From positions 1 to 64,000 of the forward strand of contig JACRTB010000010.1 in the NCBI GenBank assembly GCA_014385025.1: a DNA stretch of 64,000 bases, given 5' to 3'. The stretch comes from Yanshouia hominis. Lineage in GTDB: Bacteria > Bacillota > Clostridia > Oscillospirales > Ruminococcaceae. A program made the position numbers and the translations under genes. Shown here in pieces: positions 1-7,962 of the stretch (the stretch's first letter is position 1; every line of letters begins with the position of its first letter). Below the pieces are notes generated by a model. The model saw only the letters and a list, made by a program, of their open reading frames with translations, did not search any database and had not been told where the DNA came from.

Positions 1-180
1 CGCGCGCTGCGGCAGAAGGGCTGGCACATGGCCTATGTCGAATATCTCAACCACGAGAACACGAGCGGGAGCAATGAGATCCTGCTTGACCTTCAGCGCA
101 CCGGACGGGACAGCGATCCCAACGATGTGATCGAGATGATCCGCAACGTCGAGGGGGTGCTTTTCGTTGAGGACCTTTGA
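1..180 (+). CDS. 3' end of a gene; C-terminal 59 residues with an ACT-like look (MgtC/SapB family possible)
   Basis: The window opens inside this reading frame; 59 codons and a TGA stop are visible. The fragment ends in a beta-alpha-beta pattern finishing VEGVLFVEDL, which resembles the small C-terminal ACT-like domain of MgtC/SapB-type membrane proteins. That is a guess from the shape of the sequence, because no membrane segment is in view. It lies 39 bases upstream of the aminotransferase on the same strand and could belong to the same transcript. Confidence 0.5.
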   Translation, partial: RALRQKGWHMAYVEYLNHENTSGSNEILLDLQRTGRDSDPNDVIEMIRNVEGVLFVEDL

Positions 181-219
181 GACGCGGCCCTATTCCAACA
201 GAAGACAGGAGAAACCGAT

Positions 220-1416
220 ATGAATACCATCAGTGATCGAATTTTGCAGATGACGCCCTCGGCCACCGTCGAGCTTGCCGGAAAGGTGTCTGACCTCAAG
301 GCCCAAGGGGTTGATATTCTCTCCTTCAGCCTGGGCGAGCCGGATTTCCAAACCCCGGAAAACATTATCCGGGCGGCGGACCGGGCGATGGAGGACGGCT
401 TTACCAAATATACCGCGGCCGCGGGACTTCCCGACCTGCGGGAAGCAATCTGTGAAAAGCTTCAAAGGGACAACGGCCTCAGGTACACTCCCGGACAGAT
501 TATCGTCACGACCGGGGCGAAACAGGCGATTTACAATGCCTTGATGGCACTGTGCAATCCGGGGGACGAGGTTATCATTCCCACCCCCTGCTGGGTGAGC
601 TATGTGGAGATGGTCAAGCTGGCCGGCGCGGTGCCGGTGCTGGTTCCCACCCGGGAGGAGGACGGATTTACGCCGGATATCCAAACCCTGCGCGCCGCCG
701 TGACCGGCAGAACCGCCGCCATCCTCTTCAATTCCCCGAACAATCCCACCGGCGCGGTTTATGGACGCGAAACGCTGCGCGCGATTGGGGAGCTGGCTCT
801 CGAAAAGGGCTTCTGGCTCATCAGCGACGAGATCTACGAAAAGCTGATCTACGACGGGGAGGTTCACTATTCGGTCGCCGCGCTCTGTCCCGAAGCGAAG
901 GACCGCTGCGTCGTCATCAACGGGCTTTCCAAGTCCTATGCCATGACCGGATGGCGGGTCGGATATGCCGCCGGCCCGGCCCCGACGATCAAGGGAATGT
1001 GCAGCCTGCAGGGACACACCACCTCCAATACCAACACGATCGCCCAGAAAGCGGCGGTTGAGGCCCTGCGCGGCCCGCAGGATTCGGTGACGGCGATGCA
1101 CGACGAATTTGCCCGCCGCCGCGAAGTGATGATCCAACGGCTCAACGCGATGCCGGGCGTCCGCTGCGCGGATGTCAAGGGAGCGTTTTATACCTTCCCC
1201 AATGTTTCGGCGCTGTACGGAAAGTCGGCGGACGGCCGGACCATCCGCGATTCGAGCGGGTTAGCGGCTTTCCTTCTCGAGAAGGCGCACATTGCGGTGG
1301 TGCCGGGTGTGGCCTTCGAAGCGCCCGACTACCTCCGTCTGACCTATGCAAGCTCAATGCGGGAGATTACCGAGGGGATGGACCGGATGGAGCGCTGCCT
1401 CCGGACTCTGCAATAA
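220..1416 (+). CDS. Pyridoxal-phosphate class I/II aminotransferase (aspartate aminotransferase-like)
   Basis: A 398-residue fold-type I aminotransferase of normal family length. Visible signatures are the NSPNNPTGAVY segment, the SDEIYEKL segment with the cofactor-binding Asp and Tyr, and SKSYAMTGWRVGY, whose Lys238 should form the Schiff base. An AGGAG ribosome binding site precedes the ATG. By family it moves an amino group between an amino acid, often aspartate, and a 2-oxo acid in the cytoplasm. The PEP mutase gene starts 16 bases after its stop, so the two are co-transcribed. From this context, phosphonopyruvate (an oxaloacetate analogue) is a plausible acceptor and the product would be phosphonoalanine. 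Ordinary aspartate aminotransferase activity is the alternative. Family certain, substrate inferred. Confidence 0.9.
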   Translation: MNTISDRILQMTPSATVELAGKVSDLKAQGVDILSFSLGEPDFQTPENIIRAADRAMEDGFTKYTAAAGLPDLREAICEKLQRDNGLRYTPGQIIVTTGAKQAIYNALMALCNPGDEVIIPTPCWVSYVEMVKLAGAVPVLVPTREEDGFTPDIQTLRAAVTGRTAAILFNSPNNPTGAVYGRETLRAIGELALEKGFWLISDEIYEKLIYDGEVHYSVAALCPEAKDRCVVINGLSKSYAMTGWRVGYAAGPAPTIKGMCSLQGHTTSNTNTIAQKAAVEALRGPQDSVTAMHDEFARRREVMIQRLNAMPGVRCADVKGAFYTFPNVSALYGKSADGRTIRDSSGLAAFLLEKAHIAVVPGVAFEAPDYLRLTYASSMREITEGMDRMERCLRTLQ

Positions 1417-1432
1417 GGAAAAGGATGAAAAG

Positions 1433-2344
1433 ATGGAACAATCAAATTTTCAGGGAATCATGCCGGGGGAACGGCTGCCTTCGCTGCGCCGGCTTCTGGC
1501 GGAAAAGGGATTCGTCCGCATCATGGAGGCCCATAACGGGCTGACCGGGCGGATTGTGGAGACGGTTTCCGCCGAACGGGACGGTTCAGCGGTCTCCTTT
1601 GACGGAATGTGGGTTTCAAGCCTCTGCGATTCGACGGCCAAGGCCAAGCCCGATATTGAGCTGGTGGATTTTTCCTCCCGCTGCACAACGCTCGAACAAA
1701 TCCTTGAGGTGACCACCAAGCCGGTCATTCTCGACGGAGATACCGGCGGAAAAATCGAGCATTTGGTCTACAACATCCGCACCCTTGAGCGTCTGGGCAT
1801 TTCGGCGGTAATCATCGAGGATAAGGTCGGGCTGAAAAAGAATTCCCTTTACGGCACCGATGTGGTGCAGCGGCAGGATTCGATAGAAGGCTTTTCGGCA
1901 AAAATCGCGGCGGTCAAGGCTGCCCAGATGACGCCGGATTTCATGTGCATCGCGCGGATCGAAAGCCTCATCCTCAAGCAGGGAATGGAAGATGCCCTTG
2001 CCCGGGCGCGCGCGTTTGTCGCCGCGGGCGCCGACGGCGTTATGATCCACAGCAAGGAGAAGCAGCCCGACGAGGTGGTGGAATTTTTGCAGCGGTTTAA
2101 GGCGGAATATCCGCGGGTTCCGGTTGTCGTCGTGCCCACCAGCTATCACACCATTACCGAGGAAGAGCTTCAGAGATACGGCGCGAATATCGTGATTTAC
2201 GCCAATCATTTTATCCGCAGCGCCTATCCCGCGATGGTCAGCACCGCGCGTTCCATCCTCGGGCATCAGCGGGCGGCCGAGGCGGACCGCGATTACTGCA
2301 TGTCGATCAAGGAGATCCTCGCGCTGATTCCGGACAGCCTTTGA
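1433..2344 (+). CDS. pepM: Phosphoenolpyruvate mutase (phosphoenolpyruvate phosphomutase)
   Basis: A 303-residue member of the isocitrate lyase/PEP mutase superfamily. It carries the diagnostic PEP mutase motif EDKVGLKKNS (EDK-x5-NS, residues 129-138) in place of the KKCGH motif of isocitrate lyases. The active-site set of characterised PEP mutases can be matched: Trp60, Ser62, Asp101, Asp103, Glu129, Lys135, Asn137 and Arg175. The enzyme turns phosphoenolpyruvate into phosphonopyruvate, forming the C-P bond that starts almost all phosphonate biosynthesis. ATG 1433 is chosen because AAGGAAAAGG lies just upstream; a longer frame from 1346 would overlap the aminotransferase. The usual partner phosphonopyruvate decarboxylase, and a 2-aminoethylphosphonate transaminase, are absent from the window, which is unusual because the mutase equilibrium strongly favours PEP. 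Confidence 0.93.
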   Translation: MEQSNFQGIMPGERLPSLRRLLAEKGFVRIMEAHNGLTGRIVETVSAERDGSAVSFDGMWVSSLCDSTAKAKPDIELVDFSSRCTTLEQILEVTTKPVILDGDTGGKIEHLVYNIRTLERLGISAVIIEDKVGLKKNSLYGTDVVQRQDSIEGFSAKIAAVKAAQMTPDFMCIARIESLILKQGMEDALARARAFVAAGADGVMIHSKEKQPDEVVEFLQRFKAEYPRVPVVVVPTSYHTITEEELQRYGANIVIYANHFIRSAYPAMVSTARSILGHQRAAEADRDYCMSIKEILALIPDSL

Positions 2345-2399
2345 ACAGGCAGACGCGGACCCTCCCTCGGGCAAAGAACGGAAGAAAAGGAGGAGCGAT

Positions 2400-3119
2400 A
2401 TGGAAACGCACCGGAATAAAACGATCGGAATCATCGGGGGAATGGGGCCGCTGGCGACAGTGGACTTGTTCCGAAAGATTGTTGAGCTGACCGACAGTGA
2501 AAATGACCAGGGACATCCCCGCGTTCTGATTGACAGCAACACCAATACCCCGGACCGTACTCCCGCCATCCTCTGCGGCGGAGCGGACCCCCTGCCCGAG
2601 ATGGTGCGCGCCGCGCTGCTGCTTGAGCGCGGCGGGGCCGACGTGCTGGTGATGGGGTGCAATACCGCCCACTTCTTTTATCCAGAAATACGCCGCTTTG
2701 TGCGCGTTCCCTTTCTCAACATGCTGGAGGAAACGGCAAAGGAGGCGCGGAAACGGGGGCTTTCATCCGTCGGGCTGCTCGCAACCGATGGAACCGTTCA
2801 GTCCGGAGTGTACGCGCGGGAGTTTGAACGTCAGGGCATTGACCTGGTGACGCCGGATGCGGCGGGACAGAAGGCGGTCGTCACGATGATCTACCAAGGA
2901 GTGAAAACAGGCCGGGCGAGCTGGCCTGTTGAGGAGATTTCGCGGGTGATCGGGGATTTGGCGGCACGGGGCGCGCGGGCGGTTGTGCTCGGCTGCACTG
3001 AGTTGCCGGTGGCCTTTTCGAGATACCGGATTCAAAGCGGTCTGCCTGTGCTGGACCCCACCGAGGTCCTTGCCGAAAGCGCCATCCGTTTTGTGGGCGG
3101 CAGGCTTCGGCGGAAATGA
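2400..3119 (+). CDS. Aspartate/glutamate racemase family protein
   Basis: A 239-residue cofactor-independent racemase of the Asp/Glu/hydantoin family, of the usual length. The N-terminus has GIIGGMGPLATVDLF. The two catalytic cysteines lie in MGCNTAHFF and VVLGCTELP, the paired thiols that remove and return the alpha proton. A strong AAGGAGGAG site precedes ATG 2400, 55 bases after the PEP mutase stop. It is the last gene of the operon and a hairpin terminator follows. By family it would racemize aspartate or glutamate. Because phosphonoalanine is an aspartate analogue, a D-phosphonoalanine product is conceivable, but this is inference. Confidence 0.88.
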   Translation: METHRNKTIGIIGGMGPLATVDLFRKIVELTDSENDQGHPRVLIDSNTNTPDRTPAILCGGADPLPEMVRAALLLERGGADVLVMGCNTAHFFYPEIRRFVRVPFLNMLEETAKEARKRGLSSVGLLATDGTVQSGVYAREFERQGIDLVTPDAAGQKAVVTMIYQGVKTGRASWPVEEISRVIGDLAARGARAVVLGCTELPVAFSRYRIQSGLPVLDPTEVLAESAIRFVGGRLRRK

Positions 3120-3142
3120 AGCGCAGAAAAGCCAAAAAATTA

Positions 3143-3177
3143 AAAATGAGCGGGGCGCTGGGCGTCCCGCTCATTTT
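3143..3177 (+). terminator. Rho-independent terminator after the phosphonate-type operon
   Basis: Perfect 12-bp inverted repeat AAAATGAGCGGG (3143-3154) and CCCGCTCATTTT (3166-3177) with an 11-base loop. It closes the aminotransferase-pepM-racemase transcript. Confidence 0.8.
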
Positions 3178-3198
3178 GGCGCCATTTTCCCGAATTCT

Positions 3199-3227
3199 TT
3201 GCAAATTTCACTGCGATGCGGTACAAT
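3199..3227 (+). promoter_or_regulatory. Sigma-A type promoter for the GtrA gene
   Basis: TTGCAA (3199-3204), 17-bp spacer, TACAAT (3222-3227). It lies between the preceding terminator and the GTG start of GtrA, so 3280-5009 is a separate transcription unit. Confidence 0.7.
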
Positions 3228-3279
3228 ACTATCATATAACCGCAGCACGCGGCCAATCGATGAGAAGGAGAATTGTTCT

Positions 3280-3702
3280 GTGCCGAAATTTTTCAGGAAA
3301 ATCGACCGCGAAACGGTGCTGTATGTCCTGTTTGGAACATTGACCGCCGCTGTCAATCTGTCGGTCTATTTTGTTCTTAACTGGACCTTCCGCGTCAATT
3401 ATATGGTCAGCAATATCACCGCATGGGTGGCCACCGTCCTCTTTGCCTATGTTACCAACAAGCTCTTTGTTTTCCGTACCAGGAGCGGGAGCTGGAAGGA
3501 GCTGGGGCGGGAGTTTGTGCGGTTTGTCAACAGCCGCATCATCTCCGGCGGGGCGGACCAGGCGCTGATGTGGCTGCTGGTGGGGATGCTTCACTTCAAC
3601 AGCTCGATCATCAAGGTGGTCAACAGCGGGGTGGTCGTCGTCCTCAACTATATTTTGAGCAAGCTGATGATTTTCAAACCAAGGGAGGACCGGGCCGGAT
3701 AA
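3280..3702 (+). CDS. GtrA family membrane protein (putative polyprenyl-linked sugar flippase)
   Basis: A 140-residue protein with four predicted membrane segments in the GtrA pattern: LYVLFGTLTAAVNLSVYF first, then SNITAWVATVLFAYVTNKL, an arginine-rich loop and two more helices. The last cytosolic residues KLMIFK match the family ending. GtrA proteins are thought to help flip undecaprenyl-phosphate-linked sugars for cell wall decoration. GTG 3280 is chosen because GAAGGAG lies about 10 bases upstream and because a promoter and a terminator separate it from the racemase; a longer open frame runs back into that gene. It heads a unit with the ArsC-like and lipid kinase genes. The sugar cannot be named. 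Confidence 0.82.
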   Translation: MPKFFRKIDRETVLYVLFGTLTAAVNLSVYFVLNWTFRVNYMVSNITAWVATVLFAYVTNKLFVFRTRSGSWKELGREFVRFVNSRIISGGADQALMWLLVGMLHFNSSIIKVVNSGVVVVLNYILSKLMIFKPREDRAG

Positions 3703-3718
3703 CGGGACGGAGCGGCAG

Positions 3719-4054
3719 ATGAACATTCAGATTTTCGGAAAGAGCAAATGTTTCGATACCAAAAAGGCGGAACGCTATTTTAAGGAACGGGGAATCCGGG
3801 TACAGAGCGTCGATCTGCCCCGCTATGGGCTGAGCGCGGGGGAATTCGCATCGGTCTGCCGGGCGGTGGGCGGCTGGGCGGCGCTGCTCGATGAGAAGCA
3901 TCCCGACGCCGCGCTGGTGCGCTGTCTTGCCTCCGATGCGGCGCGGGAAGAAAAGCTGCTGGAGAATCCCCGGATGCTTCGCACCCCCATCGTGCGCAAC
4001 GGGCGGCAGGCGACGGTGGGCTATTGTCCCGAGGTGTGGGCGGAATGGAAATGA
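3719..4054 (+). CDS. ArsC/Spx-like thioredoxin-fold protein with one active-site cysteine
   Basis: A 111-residue protein of the arsenate reductase (ArsC)/Spx/YffB type. It has an N-terminal strand, a single Cys11 in GKSKCFDTKKAERYF, a central helix region, and the late TPIVRNGRQATVGY segment where the family keeps its cis-proline and strand. Spx regulators have a CxxC; this protein has CFDT, so a redox-switched Spx role is unlikely. No arsenical genes are nearby, so arsenate reduction is doubtful. It follows GtrA by 16 bases and precedes the lipid kinase by 10, so it is part of the operon. Family clear, function unknown. Confidence 0.8.
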   Translation: MNIQIFGKSKCFDTKKAERYFKERGIRVQSVDLPRYGLSAGEFASVCRAVGGWAALLDEKHPDAALVRCLASDAAREEKLLENPRMLRTPIVRNGRQATVGYCPEVWAEWK

Positions 4055-4064
4055 GGTGCGGTCG

Positions 4065-5009
4065 GTGAAACGGCTTTTGATGGTGGTGAATCCTCACGCG
4101 GGAAAACAGCATTTCAAGGGGAAGCTCCTCGATCTGATCGATATCTGCACACGGCAGGGCTATGATACGACGGTGCTCACGACGCAGGGTCGCGGGGATG
4201 CGGCTGGAATAGTGCGGGAACGTGCCGCCCTCTATGAGAAAATCATCTGCTGCGGCGGAGACGGCACCCTCAATGAAGTGATTTCGGGCCTGATGGCCTG
4301 CCCGCCGCAGGAGAGGCCGCCGCTCGGCTATATTCCCGCGGGGACAACAAACGATCTTGCCGCAACGCTCGGCATTGACCGGGACCCCTTTGCGGCCTGC
4401 CGGGACATTTTCTCGGGAACGGAGATTCCCTATGACATCGGCAGCTTCAACGAGAACCGCTGTTTTTCCTATATCGCCGCTTTTGGGGCGTTTACCGAGG
4501 TTTCTTACCAGACCCCGCAGCCGCTGAAAAATACCCTCGGCCATTTTGCTTATCTGCTCGAAGGGACCCGGCGCCTTTCCGAGCTGCATCCCTACCGGAT
4601 GCAGGTGCGGCACGACGGCGGCACGATTGAGGGGGACTTTATCTTCGGCGCGGTCTGCAACACCCGGTCGATCGGGGGACTTCTGCGCTTTGACCGCCGG
4701 GATGCGGATCCTGCCGACGGACTTTTTGAGCTGCTTTTGGTGCGGATGCCGCGCAGCATCGCCGACCTCAGCCGGATTCTGGCGGGACTGCACAGCCGGC
4801 GCTTCGACGAGGACGCGGTTATTTTCCTGCATACCGCCCATGCCGCCTTCCTTTGCCGGGAGGACACCGCATGGTCGCTCGACGGCGAGGACGGAGGCGC
4901 TCACCGCCGGTGCCAAATCCGCAACAACCCTGGAGCGGTCCGCTTTTTGTATGATTTTACAGCGCATGCGGCGGCGCAGCGTCAGGCGGGAATTCTGAAC
5001 GGATTCTGA
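4065..5009 (+). CDS. Diacylglycerol kinase family lipid kinase (YegS/DgkB type)
   Basis: A 314-residue protein with the DAGK catalytic domain. It opens LLMVVNPHAGK, has the nucleotide-binding CCGGDGTLNEV around residue 65, and YIPAGTTNDLAATLG after it. Such enzymes phosphorylate diacylglycerol or a related lipid with ATP at the inner membrane face and so return diacylglycerol to phospholipid synthesis. GTG 4065 is taken because homology begins at once with KRLLMVVNP; an open frame extends back into the ArsC-like gene without family similarity. Last gene before the terminator at 5288. The lipid substrate is not known. Confidence 0.87.
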   Translation: MKRLLMVVNPHAGKQHFKGKLLDLIDICTRQGYDTTVLTTQGRGDAAGIVRERAALYEKIICCGGDGTLNEVISGLMACPPQERPPLGYIPAGTTNDLAATLGIDRDPFAACRDIFSGTEIPYDIGSFNENRCFSYIAAFGAFTEVSYQTPQPLKNTLGHFAYLLEGTRRLSELHPYRMQVRHDGGTIEGDFIFGAVCNTRSIGGLLRFDRRDADPADGLFELLLVRMPRSIADLSRILAGLHSRRFDEDAVIFLHTAHAAFLCREDTAWSLDGEDGGAHRRCQIRNNPGAVRFLYDFTAHAAAQRQAGILNGF

Positions 5010-5494
5010 CAGGGAACGCCGGCCATGGGGAAGTACTGTCATTTCCGGAGAAGCCTTGAGACGGTTCTGTCCATCTCCATGGACGGTGATCGTCTCGCAA
5101 AGGCGCACGGAATTTACTGCTCCCGCGCCGTTGGGCCCGTGAGCCCGCGAACGGACAGAGCTTGGCTTAACGGCGGCTTTCCGTCATCGAAGGAGAACGG
5201 TTCACTGCACACTTTATCCCTGCCCGAGATGAAAGCCTTTATCCTTACCCGCAAGGCGGCGTCTCTCTTCACGAAGGCTGTCTGAAAGAACCCGGCCGTC
5301 CCGAGAGGGACGGCCGGGTTCCTTTTTGCGTGGTCAAGCGGATTTTAGATATGACAGTCGGAGACGGTCTTTCGCATCACTGCCCCGCGCGATGTGGCCG
5401 GCGTTGCGCGGTTTGGGCCGAGGTGCCTCTCCCTGTGCCAATTTCACACAATGTCGTCAACTTTGCGCGGCTTGGGCTGGGGGTTTCTCCCAAG
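5010..5494. other. Intergenic stretch without a supported gene
   Basis: No convincing gene is seen. A plus-strand frame of 86 codons (5025-5285) has no clear ribosome binding site or family resemblance and is not called. The stretch contains the terminator of the upstream operon (5288-5327) and two degenerate copies of the nitroreductase 3' end (described separately). Confidence 0.6.
5288..5327 (+). terminator. Rho-independent terminator after the lipid kinase
   Basis: A 15-bp perfect stem, GAACCCGGCCGTCCC (5288-5302) with GGGACGGCCGGGTTC (5307-5321), GAGA loop, followed by CTTTTTG. Confidence 0.88.
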
Positions 5495-5565
5495 TCAATC
5501 CCGCACGATGTAGTCGGCCTTGCGCGGCTTGGGCTGAGGTGCTTCTCCCGCGGCATAGCCCAGAA
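5391..5565 (-). repeat. Tandem degenerate copies of the nitroreductase gene 3' end
   Basis: Three imperfect units begin at about 5392, 5451 and 5508 (periods 59 and 57 bp). The unit at 5508 is the true end of the nitroreductase gene, coding GEAPQPKPRKADYIVRD and stop. The two units beyond the stop still translate, on the minus strand in the matching register, as GRNPQPKPRKVDDIV-stop and GEAPRPKPRNAGHIARG. Most changes are single-base substitutions. The copies are not part of any other gene I can support. Confidence 0.8.
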
Positions 5566-6016
5566 TGCAGTGGCCGACACCGACAAAACGGTCAGGAATT
5601 CCCCAGCGCTTCATCAGTGCCTTTCCCTCAGCGGTTTCAAAGACCTGACGTGCCCGGTGAATCCAGCAGGAACCAAGTCCCGCCGCATGAGCCGCGAGCA
5701 GCAGAGTACCCATGACCAGAGAGCCGTCCTCGAGCCAGGTCGGAACTTCCGGGTCGGCAAAGACAACCACTGCCGTCGGTGCGCCATAAAACGGATCGGT
5801 GTCGCTGCCAAGCACCCGGGCGTTGAGCCTCGAAAGGAGAGCGATTGTTTCGGGGTCCTGCACCGCCACCATTTTCGGAGACTGCCTGCCCATGCCGGTA
5901 GGAGCCCAGGTTCCGGCCTCAAGGACGGTATCGAGCTCTTCCCGCGAAATTTGTTCCGGCCGATAGGCGCGGATGCTTCTGCGTTCGCGGATGCTCTGAA
6001 GAGTTTCTAATTTCAT
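5495..6016 (-). CDS. Nitroreductase family flavoprotein
   Basis: A 173-residue short-form nitroreductase. It has the N-terminal FMN-binding IRERRSIRAYRPEQIS, the AGTWAPTGMGRQSPK segment, and the late LGSCWIHRARQVFE and VGVGHCILGY segments. The family uses FMN and NAD(P)H to reduce nitro groups, quinones or other acceptors. ATG 6016 is chosen: AGGAAAGG lies just upstream and the family starts here. Before the mobile element inserted, this gene lay about 30 bp behind the stop of rlmD and was probably co-transcribed with it. It is now behind the recombinase gene. Its 3' end is followed by two decayed tandem copies of itself. Substrate unknown. Confidence 0.88.
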   Translation of the reverse strand: MKLETLQSIRERRSIRAYRPEQISREELDTVLEAGTWAPTGMGRQSPKMVAVQDPETIALLSRLNARVLGSDTDPFYGAPTAVVVFADPEVPTWLEDGSLVMGTLLLAAHAAGLGSCWIHRARQVFETAEGKALMKRWGIPDRFVGVGHCILGYAAGEAPQPKPRKADYIVRD

Positions 6017-6045
6017 TGAAGTTTCTTTCCTTTCCTGTAACAGAT

Positions 6046-7734
6046 TTAATCGGTCCGGAGACGCTGCATCAGCACGACGCACTCAACGGTTGTTTCAGTT
6101 TCCAAGGGAAGTTCTTTCACTTCCTCGCCATCAACAGGCACAGGGAAGTTGAACACAATCTTCCTTATCCAGCTTCCGTCTTTTCTCTTTTCCGGGAACA
6201 TCTCAATTCGCTCGATAAAGGCTTTCATAAACTCTTTCTGTTCAGCTTCTGTTGCGGAATGGTAGACTTCATCAAATGCCAGTAAGAGCCGATAAATGTT
6301 ATCACCGGAGATTTTCTCCTGCTGGATACTGCGTATCTGCCCTTGCAGCTCATCCATCTGAGCTTCAATTTCTTCTATCGTATCATACTGCTCATCATAG
6401 CGGCGCTGCAAGTCCAAAATTTTTCTGTCATAGTGGGCATCATTGATGTCCAAAGTATCCATCTGACGCTCCAAGCGGCTTTTCGTGCCAAAGGCTTGCT
6501 TTAGCTGCCCTTGCAGAACAGCGATCTGCTTTTCCATATCCTCTGTATCAACCGCCGTTCCGATTTTCGCTTGAATCGCTTCCACAAACCGAGGATTATT
6601 AACCATAGCGGAAATGACCTTCGCCACAAATTTATTGATTTCCGTTTGCTCGATATTAAGCCGGAAGCTGCACTCATGTCCGGTCGGTGTTACCGTATTT
6701 TTGCAGTAGTAATAATACCTTGTTTTCTTGTCTTTGCTGTGTGCCTTGGCGATATTGCCGTACATACTCTTGCCGCAGCATGGGCATTTCAGGATACCGG
6801 ACAGGATGTGTGCATGGTCTGGATTGTTAACCTTTTCTCGCTTAAAGGAATTGATCTTGCGCTTTTCCTGTGCCAGATACCAATCTTCTTCCGAAATGAT
6901 AGCTTCGTGCTGTCCCTCATAAACAGGGAACTCTGACTGCTCAACCACGTGCATCTCATTTCTTGTTCCTTGCTTCTTTTCCGTCCTGCGTCTGCCATAG
7001 GCTATCTTACCCATGTAAACGGGATTGTCCAGCACGTCCTGCACGAAGTTCCTTGAAAATCCGGGAATCGTGTTATTCTGCCGCAGCTTCTTAATAAAGC
7101 CGTTTCGGTTGAGATATTTTGCAACTCCGGCAACGCCCTCATTGGTGTGAATGTAACGGTCATAAATGACACGGATTACCTCAACTTCATCCTCCGCAAT
7201 GACAAGATTTCCGTTTTCCAGTTTATATCCATAGGGAGCGAAGCCGCCGTTCCATTTGCCCTCACGAGCCTTTTGTTCCCGTCCTGCCATTGTCTGTGTG
7301 CGGATATTCTCTCGTTCGATTTCTGCCACCGCAGACAGCACAGAGATCATCAGCTTCCCGGCATCCTTGGAGCTGTCAATGCCATCCTCCACGCAGATCA
7401 GATTGACACCAAAATCCTGCATGAGCTGCAAGGAGTTCAATACATCCGCTGCATTTCTGCCAAATCGGGAGAGCTTAAAAACAAGCACATAGGAAACGCA
7501 GTCTTTGCCGTCCTGGATGTCATTCAGCATCCGTTGAAACTCCTGCCGCCCTTGGATGTTCTTGCCGGAAAATCCCTCGTCAGAATACTCCCCGGCAACA
7601 ATCATATCCTCGTATGCCGCATACTTCCGCAGCTTGTCACGCTGGGCATCCAAACTGTATCCGTCTACCTGCATGGAGGTGGACACTCTTGTATATAGAT
7701 AGCATTTAAGTTGCTTCTTTTTCAGAATCGCCAC
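6046..7734 (-). CDS. Large serine recombinase (integrase of the mobile element)
   Basis: A 562-residue large serine recombinase. The catalytic domain starts LYTRVSTSMQVDGYS with Ser18 as the likely nucleophile, and has FKLSRFGRNAADVL and EIERENIRTQTMAG. A recombinase domain follows, then a zinc ribbon (CPCCGKSMYG plus a later Cys), a coiled coil (about 380-470) and a C-terminal tail. It integrates and excises the 13.8-kb element. Its last 11 residues, CVVLMQRLRTD, are GC-rich and look like the C-terminus of RlmD. They are best read as the displaced host tail, since the frame crosses the attachment site at codon 551. Its start overlaps the XRE gene by 29 bases. Confidence 0.93.
   Translation of the reverse strand: MAILKKKQLKCYLYTRVSTSMQVDGYSLDAQRDKLRKYAAYEDMIVAGEYSDEGFSGKNIQGRQEFQRMLNDIQDGKDCVSYVLVFKLSRFGRNAADVLNSLQLMQDFGVNLICVEDGIDSSKDAGKLMISVLSAVAEIERENIRTQTMAGREQKAREGKWNGGFAPYGYKLENGNLVIAEDEVEVIRVIYDRYIHTNEGVAGVAKYLNRNGFIKKLRQNNTIPGFSRNFVQDVLDNPVYMGKIAYGRRRTEKKQGTRNEMHVVEQSEFPVYEGQHEAIISEEDWYLAQEKRKINSFKREKVNNPDHAHILSGILKCPCCGKSMYGNIAKAHSKDKKTRYYYYCKNTVTPTGHECSFRLNIEQTEINKFVAKVISAMVNNPRFVEAIQAKIGTAVDTEDMEKQIAVLQGQLKQAFGTKSRLERQMDTLDINDAHYDRKILDLQRRYDEQYDTIEEIEAQMDELQGQIRSIQQEKISGDNIYRLLLAFDEVYHSATEAEQKEFMKAFIERIEMFPEKRKDGSWIRKIVFNFPVPVDGEEVKELPLETETTVECVVLMQRLRTD
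6081..6086 (-). other. Left attachment junction (attachment core at GAG)
   Basis: Crossover site in the recombinase 3' end. Upstream codons (…ETETTVE) look element-derived and downstream codons (CVVLMQRLRTD, stop 6046) look host-derived. The shared GAG at 6084-6082 is the minimal core. Serine recombinases use a 2-bp core, so the exact dinucleotide cannot be fixed by eye. Confidence 0.6.
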
Positions 7735-7936
7735 CTCCTTCGTTCATTTCTTTTACCATCAATCCCTCGTTGCGGATATAATACTCCAAAAGTCTAAGCA
7801 CATAATCCGGTGCATGGCGGTTGTCCAGTTCCCACTCGGTCATTGTCCGGTATGGGATATTGACAAGCTTGCAAAAGTCCTTCCGGTTTAGCCCTGTGCT
7901 TTCCCGCAACTTTATAATTCTGTTTTTACAATCCAT
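7706..7936 (-). CDS. XRE-type helix-turn-helix regulator
   Basis: A 76-residue protein with a Cro/CI-like helix-turn-helix: IIKLRESTGLNRKDFCKLV, then IPYRTMTEWELDNRHAPDY. It is small enough to be little more than the DNA-binding domain. It lies directly before the recombinase gene and overlaps its start, so both come from the promoter at 7978-8006. A 12-bp inverted repeat brackets that promoter and is a likely autoregulatory operator. Inferred role: control of excision and integration. Confidence 0.8.
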   Translation of the reverse strand: MDCKNRIIKLRESTGLNRKDFCKLVNIPYRTMTEWELDNRHAPDYVLRLLEYYIRNEGLMVKEMNEGGGDSEKEAT

Positions 7937-7962
7937 CTGCCTATCTCCCTAAAAACAAAAAT

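Noticed and set aside
5025..5285. 86-codon plus-strand frame after the lipid kinase
   Set aside because: No convincing ribosome site or similarity, and the sequence shows no protein-like pattern.
5330..6010. Long plus-strand frame opposite the nitroreductase gene
   Set aside because: It is antisense to a clear nitroreductase and has no family features; GC-rich codon bias opens the opposite frame.
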